Assembly (NCBI GenBank): GCA_964477275.1
Contig: CAYZDV010000127.1
Location: 1 to 5,561 of the forward strand
Direction of reading: 5' to 3'
DNA from: CAYZDV01 sp964477275
Lineage (GTDB): Bacteria; Acidobacteriota; Aminicenantia; Aminicenantales; Aminicenantaceae
DNA length: 5,561 nucleotides
This document shows positions 1 to 5,561 of this stretch, piece by piece. A program made the translations under genes and the position numbers. Every line of letters starts with the position of its first letter. The stretch's first letter is position 1. The notes below the pieces were generated by a model that did not search any database, was not told where the DNA came from, and saw only the letters and a program-made list of their open reading frames with translations.

Positions 1-34
1 GTGAGGGAATGGCGTTAAAAATCTGAAGGGAGCG

Positions 35-117
35 ATGCCATTTCCGTGTATTTTAGTCTTAAAATTACCCACACTAAGCTGGAAGAGAACTATTAAGAAT
101 AGTTTTCAGAATGGCAT
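35..117 (+). repeat. Long-range 8-bp inverted repeat enclosing the hairpin
   Basis: ATGCCATT (35-42) and AATGGCAT (110-117) are exact reverse complements and flank the 88-104 inverted repeat. A G-U pair (34 with 118) could extend the stem outward. The right arm ends 7 nt before the AAGGAGG ribosome binding site. A near copy of the right arm, GAATGGCGTT at 7-16 against GAATGGCATT at 109-118, could compete for the left arm, because AATGGC at 8-13 also pairs with GCCATT at 37-42. The arms are short enough to arise by chance, so confidence in a role is low. Confidence 0.3.
88..104 (+). repeat. Perfect 7-bp inverted repeat in the leader
   Basis: AACTATT (88-94) and AATAGTT (98-104) are exact reverse complements separated by AAG. 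The arms are AT-rich, with one G:C pair, so an RNA hairpin would be weak; a palindromic protein-binding site is equally possible. There is no U-tract typical of a terminator, only TTTT spanning the end of the right arm (103-106). It lies 20 nt upstream of the ribosome binding site of gene 1, a reasonable place for an operator or a leader hairpin. The function is inferred from position only. Confidence 0.5.
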
Positions 118-123
118 TCAAAA

Positions 124-130
124 AAGGAGG
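124..130 (+). promoter_or_regulatory. Ribosome binding site that fixes the start of gene 1
   Basis: AAGGAGG is a 7-nt match to the 16S rRNA anti-Shine-Dalgarno sequence. It sits 6 nt before the ATG at 137. This favours 137 over the upstream in-frame ATG at 35, which has no such site. Confidence 0.9.
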
Positions 131-136
131 GACATA

Positions 137-1027
137 ATGAAAAAAGCCATCGGATTGTGTCTTATCGGGCTTCTATACACTGCGACTCTTCTCCATGCGG
201 ATAGAGGCTCCATCTCCTTCAAGCCTCATGTCAAAGTCTTTGAGCCCGCCCAGCGGGCGATGATTGCCTGGAACGGGCAGGAGCAAATCCTCCTCCTTTC
301 CACTGATTTGAAAGCCTCGGAAGCGACCAGGGTTCTTGAAGTCATTCCCTTCCCCTCGGAACCAGAAGTGAAAAAGGGAGACATTGAGGTCTTCCGGAAA
401 GCCATATCTCTCATCAACATGAAGGTCAGGCGTCTCGGAACGGGGACAGGAAAAGGTCTTGTCAGAGGTAGGGGAGAGGTGCCTGCCGGAGAAGTCACCT
501 TTCATCAGCGGATCGGCGCCCATGATATCTCGGTCATCCGGGTGCTTGAGAGCGAAGGTTTTATTGGCTGGGTAGAAGGCTATCTGAAGGCCGATGGAGT
601 GGAAAACCCGGTCATACCGGAAGCTTTGAAGGAGGTCGTCGCCGAGTACATTCAGGAGGGGTTTGAGTGGTTTGTCTTTGATGTGGTTTCACTGGATGAA
701 GTCCCCCGAACCATCGATGCGATCCAGTACCGCTTCAAGACCGATTTCTTGTTCTATCCGTTAAAAATCATGAGAAATGAGGAAGGCGATACATCCATAA
801 CCCTTCTCGTGCTAACGCCCCGGCTCTTCGCCGAATCTGATTTCATCGGTCTTCCCGCGAAGCAGGTCCTGCTTCTCCATCCACCGGTGAGCCTCAGCTC
901 CAGCGAGCTGCGCACTTTGAGTGAGGAGATGGACGAGCTCTTGGGCCGCCGCGAGGACCTCAAGCTCCGCATCTGGGAGATTCGCGGACGATTGAGCGCG
1001 TTTACCAGAGATTTGATGGCGAAATAG
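137..1027 (+). CDS. Exported protein of unknown function, DUF2330-like
   Basis: The product is 296 residues. Residues 1-21 form a Sec signal peptide: MKK, a hydrophobic core, then LHA with likely cleavage before Asp22, so the mature protein is periplasmic or secreted. There is no other membrane segment and no lipobox. Residues about 25-245 look beta-rich, with an early segment on the pattern QRAMIAWNGQEQILLLS, then PFPSEP (71-76), then a conserved-looking stretch around AIQYRFKTDFLFYPLKI (195-211). This order (an 'A-I-W-dG-E-LLL' start, a proline motif, a 'tD-l-YPLkI' strand) recalls the DUF2330 family of secreted bacterial proteins, whose function is unknown; I make the link from memory of the pattern, without a search. 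Residues about 252-293 are highly charged and predicted helical, possibly a short coiled coil. No catalytic motif or metal site is evident. The stop lies 47 nt before the peptidase gene, so the two are probably co-transcribed. The reading frame is sound; the family label is tentative. Confidence 0.85.
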   Translation: MKKAIGLCLIGLLYTATLLHADRGSISFKPHVKVFEPAQRAMIAWNGQEQILLLSTDLKASEATRVLEVIPFPSEPEVKKGDIEVFRKAISLINMKVRRLGTGTGKGLVRGRGEVPAGEVTFHQRIGAHDISVIRVLESEGFIGWVEGYLKADGVENPVIPEALKEVVAEYIQEGFEWFVFDVVSLDEVPRTIDAIQYRFKTDFLFYPLKIMRNEEGDTSITLLVLTPRLFAESDFIGLPAKQVLLLHPPVSLSSSELRTLSEEMDELLGRREDLKLRIWEIRGRLSAFTRDLMAK

Positions 1028-1060
1028 AAGGAGAAGGAAGGAACGGAATGAATTTTCAAA

Positions 1061-1068
1061 AAGGAGGT
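1061..1068 (+). promoter_or_regulatory. Perfect Shine-Dalgarno site selecting a TTG start
   Basis: AAGGAGGT is a full 8-nt complement of the 16S rRNA 3' tail. It lies 6 nt before TTG at 1075. The in-frame ATG at 1048 lies upstream of this site; it has only a weaker purine-rich stretch (GAAGGAAGG, 1033-1041) before it, and starting there would turn the site itself into codons and add nine residues before the signal peptide. The TTG start is therefore preferred. Confidence 0.8.
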
Positions 1069-1074
1069 CCTGTT

Positions 1075-3972
1075 TTGAAAAAAACAAAAATTTTGTGTCT
1101 GTTTTTCGTTGTTTTGCTCCTCATTGTTTCAGGTCCGGCAGTCTCCCGGTCAGCCGAAGAGGCTGCCAAACGGCCTCTCGGCCACGATGATTATGACAGC
1201 TGGAAGTCCATCGTCTCTCCATTGATTTCCGCCGATGGAAGCTGGGTTCTTTACCTCGAAACTCCCCAGGATGGGGAGGCGGATGTGGTGGCCCTAAATG
1301 TGAAGACAGGAAAAACCTTTCGCCACACCATCGGCTACTCCGGAGAAGAGACAGACTCGGAGAGAGCGGCGCTTCCTCAATTCAGCTATGATTCCTCTCA
1401 TGCTGTTTTCCTTATTTCTCCTTCGCAGGAAGACGTGAAGAAATCCAGAAAAGAGAAGAAGCCGGAGGAGAAGAAGAGAATACTCATGAAGAAACTGGGA
1501 ATCATGAACCTCGCCAGCGGTCAGGTCACGGTCATCGAGCAGGTGAAGAGCTTTGAGCTGCCTGAAGAAGCCGGCGGCTGGGTGGTTTATCTGAAAGAAG
1601 AGCCGCCCAAGGAAGAGAAAGTGGAAGAAGAGAAAAAGAAAGAAGAAGAAAAGAGCGAGGAGAAAAAAGCAGAAGAACAGAAAGAAGAGAAAAAGGAAGA
1701 AAAGAAGAAAGAGAAAAAATACGGAACTCTTCTGGTTCTGCGCTCGCTCAGGGATGGAAATGAAACCGTTTTCGAAAGCGTGCTCGACTACCGTTTCACA
1801 AAGAACGGCCGATTTCTTCTCTACACGGTCTCCAGCAAGGGAAAACCGGAAACAGATGGCGTGTACGCCCATCAACCTGGAAAAGGCCCCAGCGCAGCCC
1901 TTTTGACCGGAAAAGGAACCTATTCCAGATGGGCCGTGGACAGAGAAGAGACGGTTCTCGGCTTTCTCACCGACCGGGACGATCAGGAGGCCGAGGAACC
2001 GAATTTCAGTCTCTACGGCTGGAGAGCAGGGGAGCCGGCAGCGGAATTGTGGGTCTCCCACTCTTCCACGCCGGGTTTTCCTCAAGGCATGGCTGTCAGT
2101 GACAAATCCGGCATTAGTTTCACCGATGACGGCCGCATGGTGATGTTCGGCATTAAAGAAATCCCCCCTGCCAAGAAAAAAGAAGAAGAGGAAAGAGATG
2201 AGCCCAGGTTCGACCTCTGGCACTGGAACGACCCTTATCCTCAGCCTCAGCAGAAAAAAATGGCCAAGAACGTCCGGGAAAACACCTGGGAATCCATCTA
2301 TCATCTCCAAACCAGGGCGTTTGTCAAGCTGGCTGATGAGGCCATCCCTGATGTGGAGCTGTCTCCCAACGGCAGGATTGCCTGGGCTCAGACCATTCTT
2401 CCCCACACCAGGCTTGTCTCTCATGACGGATCCTACTACGATGTCTACGTCATCAACCCTCAGAGCGGCGAACGGACCCTGGTCAGAGAGAAGCTCTTCA
2501 GAGGAGCGAACCTCTCTCCCAACGGAAAATACATTTACTGGTTCGAGGATAAAAACTGGCATGTTTATAATGTAACTACAAGAACCACAAATGATATTAC
2601 GGCTTCCATCAACGTCCGCTTTGAGCAGGAAGACTGGGATACGCCCAGTCCTCCTTACGGCTATGGAGTGGCTGGCTGGACAGATAACGATGAGACAATC
2701 CTCGTTTACGACCGTTACGATATCTGGGAGATAAAACCAGATGGCTCAGAGGCCCGGACGATCACCGAGGGATCTGGCCGCAAAAACAGCCTTTCTTTCC
2801 GGTATGTGCGGCTTGACCCTGAAGAGAAGACGATCAACCCGATAAAACCGATGCTGTTGAGAGCCACGAATGAAGAGACCATGGCCGGCGGGTTTTATCA
2901 GGATGAAGTCAGGGGCAAGAAGCCTCCCTTCAGACTGACGATGGAGGAGAAGCGGTTTGGAAACCCGACAAAGGCGAAAAACGCATCTGTGCTCCTTTTC
3001 AGCCGCTCCAGCTTTGATGAATATCCAGACTTATGGATAAGCGGCCCGGATTTTAAAAATCCCCGAAAAATAACCGGCCTCAGCAAGCAGATGGAACCGT
3101 TCCTGTGGGGGAAAGCAGAGCTGCGGAGCTTCCTCAGTGCCGACGGCAGGCCCCTCAAAGGAGTTCTGATCAAGCCCGAAAAATTTGACCCGGGCAAGAA
3201 GTATCCTTTGCTGGTCTACATCTATGAGACTCTCCATCGGATGAGCCACAGCTTCAGCCATCCCTCGCCAGGAACATCCATCAACTTTTCTTATTATGTC
3301 AGTAACGGGTATGTGCTGTGGATGCCGGATATCGAGTACGACGCAGGATATCCGGGACAAGATGCCTTGAAATGCGTGCTGCCCGGGATTCAGATACTGA
3401 TCAATGAGGGCTACATCAACCCCAAGGCCATCGGCATCCAGGGTCATTCATGGGGCGGCTACCAGATTGCCTACATGGTGACCCAGACCAGCATTTTTGC
3501 CGCTGCAGGGGCCGGAGCCCCTGTCTCCAACATGGTCAGCGCCTACAACGGAATCCGCTGGGGAAGCGGAATGGTGCGCCAGTTCCAGTACGAGAGAACC
3601 CAGAGCCGTCAGGGCGACAGTCTGTGGAACGTTCCCCTCCGCTACATTGAGAACTCTCCGATTTTCTGGGCGGACAAGATCCAGACCCCTCTCCTCATTC
3701 TCCACAACGACCAGGACGGAGCCGTTCCCTGGTACCAGGGCATCGAGTTCATCATGGCTCTGCGACGGCTGGAGAAAGAGGCCTACATGTTCAATTACAA
3801 CGGTGAAGATCACGGACTGAGAAAGAGGATCAACCAGAAACACTGGACGCATTGCATGCAGGAGTTCTTTGACCATCACCTCAAAGGGACACCAACTCCC
3901 AAATGGATGAGCGAAGGCATCAAAGCCTGGGAAAAAGAAGAGGAAGAGAAGGAAAAGAAAGACAGAACATAG
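1075..3972 (+). CDS. Exported S9-family serine peptidase (prolyl oligopeptidase/DPP-IV type)
   Basis: The product is 965 residues from TTG 1075; an ATG start at 1048 would give 974. Residues 1-27 are a Sec signal peptide (KKTK, a long hydrophobic core, cleavage near SRSA), so it acts in the periplasm or outside. Mature residues start with a GHDDYDSWKSI-type motif, seen at the N-terminus of large bacterial secreted S9 peptidases. Residues about 40-680 hold repeated segments such as SADGSWVLY, TDDGRMVMF and SPNGRIAWA, consistent with blades of a beta-propeller that gates access. A Lys/Glu-rich insert lies at 179-215, with smaller ones near 365 and at the extreme C-terminus. The alpha/beta hydrolase domain begins near 683 (SADGRPLKGVLIKP). 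Its triad is visible: Ser792 in GHSWGGY, Asp881 in HNDQDGAVP, His913 in GEDHGL; Tyr717 is a candidate oxyanion-hole residue. It should cleave peptides; family members often prefer proline or remove N-terminal dipeptides, but the specificity cannot be read here. It is longer than classic POP or DPP-IV (about 700-770 residues), partly because of the inserts. No frameshift or missing catalytic residue is seen. Confidence 0.93.
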   Translation: MKKTKILCLFFVVLLLIVSGPAVSRSAEEAAKRPLGHDDYDSWKSIVSPLISADGSWVLYLETPQDGEADVVALNVKTGKTFRHTIGYSGEETDSERAALPQFSYDSSHAVFLISPSQEDVKKSRKEKKPEEKKRILMKKLGIMNLASGQVTVIEQVKSFELPEEAGGWVVYLKEEPPKEEKVEEEKKKEEEKSEEKKAEEQKEEKKEEKKKEKKYGTLLVLRSLRDGNETVFESVLDYRFTKNGRFLLYTVSSKGKPETDGVYAHQPGKGPSAALLTGKGTYSRWAVDREETVLGFLTDRDDQEAEEPNFSLYGWRAGEPAAELWVSHSSTPGFPQGMAVSDKSGISFTDDGRMVMFGIKEIPPAKKKEEEERDEPRFDLWHWNDPYPQPQQKKMAKNVRENTWESIYHLQTRAFVKLADEAIPDVELSPNGRIAWAQTILPHTRLVSHDGSYYDVYVINPQSGERTLVREKLFRGANLSPNGKYIYWFEDKNWHVYNVTTRTTNDITASINVRFEQEDWDTPSPPYGYGVAGWTDNDETILVYDRYDIWEIKPDGSEARTITEGSGRKNSLSFRYVRLDPEEKTINPIKPMLLRATNEETMAGGFYQDEVRGKKPPFRLTMEEKRFGNPTKAKNASVLLFSRSSFDEYPDLWISGPDFKNPRKITGLSKQMEPFLWGKAELRSFLSADGRPLKGVLIKPEKFDPGKKYPLLVYIYETLHRMSHSFSHPSPGTSINFSYYVSNGYVLWMPDIEYDAGYPGQDALKCVLPGIQILINEGYINPKAIGIQGHSWGGYQIAYMVTQTSIFAAAGAGAPVSNMVSAYNGIRWGSGMVRQFQYERTQSRQGDSLWNVPLRYIENSPIFWADKIQTPLLILHNDQDGAVPWYQGIEFIMALRRLEKEAYMFNYNGEDHGLRKRINQKHWTHCMQEFFDHHLKGTPTPKWMSEGIKAWEKEEEEKEKKDRT
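1609..1719 (+). repeat. Lys/Glu-rich low-complexity tract, near-homopurine DNA
   Basis: These 111 bases encode 37 residues (179-215 of the peptidase), almost all Lys or Glu, with single Val, Ser, Gln and Ala exceptions. Only a handful of positions are pyrimidines. It sits between two propeller-like segments (a GWVVYLKEE strand before, YGTLLVLRSL after), so it is probably a charged surface loop or single helix extruding from the propeller. The codons are degenerate permutations of AAA/AAG/GAA/GAG without an exact repeat unit, so it resembles slippage-driven growth followed by drift. Related shorter tracts lie at 1432-1494, 2173-2199 and 3931-3966. Confidence 0.85.
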
Positions 3973-3996
3973 CCGGTTTCGCCGCGTTATTCGGAA

Positions 3997-5561
3997 GTGA
4001 TAAAAAACACCCTCCAACCGTTTAACAAACTGGCACTTCTGTTGATTATTCTCTTTTCGCCTCTTCTTCTCTCCGGAGAAGATATCGTCGAAAGAATCGA
4101 AGTCACCGGCAACGTCAGGATCCCGAGAGAAACGATACTTTATTATCTGTTCATAAAAGAGGGAAGAGCCTATGATCAGGACTATCTGACCCAGGATTTC
4201 AAGGCTCTCTGGGCGACGGGATTTTTCTCGGATATTCACATCAAAGAACAACAGGGGGACAGAGGCAAGGTGGTGACCATTGCCGTCGAAGAAAACCCCT
4301 TTGTCACCGGTGTCATCTTCAGGACAGAAAAAAAACTGAAAAAGGCTGAGGTCAGCCGCTGGCTGAAAGAGAATGGCGAAGGCATCCCGCCGTTTTCCTT
4401 CTGCAGTGCTTTCCGTCTGCAGAGAACCAGGGCTGCTATCGAGGAACTGCTCATGGAGAACGGCTTTCCTTCCGGAGAGGTCAGAATCACAACCAGAGAA
4501 AAAGGGAGAAACACCGTCGAGATACTCTTTGATATCAGAGAAGGGGAGAGGGTCAGAGTTGGAGATATCGTTTTCGACGGCGAAACAGGACTTCCGGAAG
4601 CCATTCTTTGTTCGGCCATGAAGAGCAACAGAGAACACGCGATCGAGTCCTGGCTCAGCGGCAGGGATATCTTTCGCAAGACGAGGCTCGAGGATGACTT
4701 GAATCACATCCGGCGCAAGCTCAAGGAGCATGGCTACCTCAATGCCTTTGTTGGCGAGCCGAAGATCGAAGAGATGACCAGAAGAACACTTTTCCTGAAG
4801 ACGCAGAGGATGAAAAAAATTGTCATTCCCATCCAGGCCGGCTCCAGATACAGGCTGGGAGAAGTCCGTGTGGAGGGAAACACAGTTTTTGATTCCGATC
4901 GCCTGAGAAAAGTGGTCGCACTCGAGGAAGGAGACTTCTACAGCCTTAAATCCAGAGAGGAAAGCGAGGACGGAATCCGCGATATTTATTTCAATCATGG
5001 TTATATCTCCATGCAGATCCAGCCAGTGGAGATTCTGGACTCCGAGAACAATCTGGTCAATGTCACTCTCCAGATCATCGAAGGCGAAGCCGCCTGCCTG
5101 AATAGGCTCGAAATCAGAGGCAATACCTTCGTTCACGATAGAATCATCCGGCGCAAAGTGCTCCTCAGAGAGAAAGAGCGCTTCAACCTCAGGTTGTTTG
5201 ACGAGAGCCTCAAAAAGATAAACCAGATGGGCATTGTGAAGCTCGATGGAGAGCCGGAGATGCAGCCTCTGCCCGATGACCCTTCTCAGGTGGATATCGT
5301 CCTCCGGGTCAGAGAGCTCCTGAAAAGCAACTACTCTTTCTCAGCAGGCTATAACGGCTACGGAGGCGTCTTTATCGCTCTGGATTACGCCAGCATCAAT
5401 TTTCTGGGAAAAGGAGAAATCCTCCGCTTAACCTTTGAGTCCGGAAGAAAAATCAAAGACTATCTCTTTGACCTCTCCGAACCCTATCTTCTCGACTATC
5501 CGATCAACTTCGGGCTCAACGTCTATTACCGGGACAACATTTTGCCCGAACTTTTCAACCG
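3997..5561 (+). CDS. bamA: Outer membrane protein assembly factor BamA/Omp85 family, N-terminal part (cut by window end)
   Basis: The frame is open from GTG 3997 to the window edge, giving 521 residues without a stop. Residues 1-27 are a signal peptide (MIKNTLQPFNK, a Leu/Ile-rich core, LLSG), which supports this start; there is no in-frame ATG nearby and a stop at 3970 blocks extension. Five POTRA domains follow: about 29-101 (IERIEVTGN-like start, ATGFFSDI), 102-186, 187-285 (VGDIVFDG, HGYLNAF), 286-365 (LGEVRVEGN, NHGYISM) and 366-442 (LNRLEIRGN, GIVKLD). Barrel sequence starts near 447 (SFSAGYNGYGG), with NFLGKGE and SEPYLLDYPINFGL, which recall the NFLG and 'PyflD' segments of Omp85 barrels. 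Members fold and insert beta-barrel proteins into the outer membrane. Five POTRAs fit BamA better than TamA (three) or two-partner transporters (two), but a BamA paralogue cannot be excluded. The gene follows the peptidase by 24 nt and has no clear Shine-Dalgarno site. The C-terminal barrel, roughly 300 or more residues, lies outside the window. Confidence 0.92.
   Translation, partial: MIKNTLQPFNKLALLLIILFSPLLLSGEDIVERIEVTGNVRIPRETILYYLFIKEGRAYDQDYLTQDFKALWATGFFSDIHIKEQQGDRGKVVTIAVEENPFVTGVIFRTEKKLKKAEVSRWLKENGEGIPPFSFCSAFRLQRTRAAIEELLMENGFPSGEVRITTREKGRNTVEILFDIREGERVRVGDIVFDGETGLPEAILCSAMKSNREHAIESWLSGRDIFRKTRLEDDLNHIRRKLKEHGYLNAFVGEPKIEEMTRRTLFLKTQRMKKIVIPIQAGSRYRLGEVRVEGNTVFDSDRLRKVVALEEGDFYSLKSREESEDGIRDIYFNHGYISMQIQPVEILDSENNLVNVTLQIIEGEAACLNRLEIRGNTFVHDRIIRRKVLLREKERFNLRLFDESLKKINQMGIVKLDGEPEMQPLPDDPSQVDIVLRVRELLKSNYSFSAGYNGYGGVFIALDYASINFLGKGEILRLTFESGRKIKDYLFDLSEPYLLDYPINFGLNVYYRDNILPELFN

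Larger units (their letters stand above)
1..136 (+). other. Non-coding leader upstream of the three-gene cluster
   Basis: All three forward frames close early in this stretch (stops at 2-4, 16-18 and 24-26), so at most the last few codons of an upstream gene could lie here. An open frame running from an ATG at 35 into gene 1 exists, but it has no ribosome binding site and would put about 34 polar residues before a clear signal peptide, so I treat it as non-coding. The stretch holds two nested inverted repeats and ends in a strong ribosome binding site. I could not identify a convincing -35/-10 pair; the AT-rich segment at 49-67 and the TATTAAGAAT segment at 91-100 are the only weak candidates. 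Confidence 0.6.

Noticed and set aside
88..106. Inverted repeat as an intrinsic terminator of an upstream gene
   Set aside because: The stem is short and AT-rich, and only four T follow, partly inside the arm; this is too weak for an intrinsic terminator.
35..136. N-terminal extension of gene 1 from ATG 35
   Set aside because: There is no ribosome binding site before position 35, while AAGGAGG sits 6 nt before ATG 137 and a complete signal peptide starts there.
1609..1719. Tandem repeat or CRISPR-like array
   Set aside because: No fixed unit or spacer pattern is present; it is a codon-level Lys/Glu low-complexity tract in a continuous reading frame.
1294..2562. Minus-strand open frame of 422 codons with Phe/Leu-rich runs that could look like membrane segments
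   Set aside because: The hydrophobic runs are the complement of the Lys/Glu-coding AAG/GAA tracts of the peptidase, not real transmembrane segments.
3973..3996. Terminator or promoter between the peptidase and the BamA-type gene
   Set aside because: The 24-nt gap has no stem-loop with a T-run and no room for a promoter with spaced elements.
3448..5136. Long open frame on the minus strand (562 codons) opposite the end of the peptidase and the BamA-type gene
   Set aside because: The + strand frame encodes a triad-bearing hydrolase and five recognisable POTRA domains over the same bases. The minus-strand translation has no family resemblance, and its length follows from codon bias of the sense genes.

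Overview
The window holds three genes in one orientation, all on the + strand: an exported protein of unknown function (137-1027), an exported S9-family serine peptidase (1075-3972) and the first part of an outer-membrane assembly protein of the BamA/Omp85 type (3997 to the window edge, no stop reached). The gaps are short (47 and 24 nt) and I see no terminator between the genes, so a single transcription unit is likely. All three products start with a Sec-type signal peptide, so this is a cell-envelope cluster.

Organism. A BamA-type protein with POTRA repeats implies a diderm (Gram-negative-type) bacterium. Strong AGGAGG ribosome binding sites, roughly even base composition, TTG/GTG starts, and Lys/Glu-rich tracts in a secreted S9 peptidase would suit Acidobacteriota or Candidatus Aminicenantes. 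That placement is an impression from style, not a demonstrated match. The peptidase core resembles a type also common in Bacteroidota.

Layout. Positions 1-136 are a non-coding leader with a perfect 7-bp inverted repeat (88-104) nested inside a longer-range 8-bp inverted repeat (35-42 with 110-117). Gene 1 (296 aa) resembles the DUF2330 type of secreted proteins. Gene 2 (965 aa from a TTG start) has a beta-propeller-like N-terminal part with a Lys/Glu-rich insert and a C-terminal alpha/beta hydrolase with a complete Ser-Asp-His triad. Gene 3 has a signal peptide, five consecutive POTRA domains and the first barrel strands. It begins at GTG and was found by reading the frame directly, as it has no early ATG.

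How they work together. BamA-type proteins insert beta-barrel proteins into the outer membrane. An exported peptidase and a secreted beta-rich protein upstream could contribute to envelope protein turnover or simply share expression; nothing in the sequence proves a functional link. I found no RNA gene, mobile element, CRISPR array or clearly new system. The most useful points are the corrected starts, the unlisted BamA gene, the homopurine Lys/Glu tract and the structured leader.
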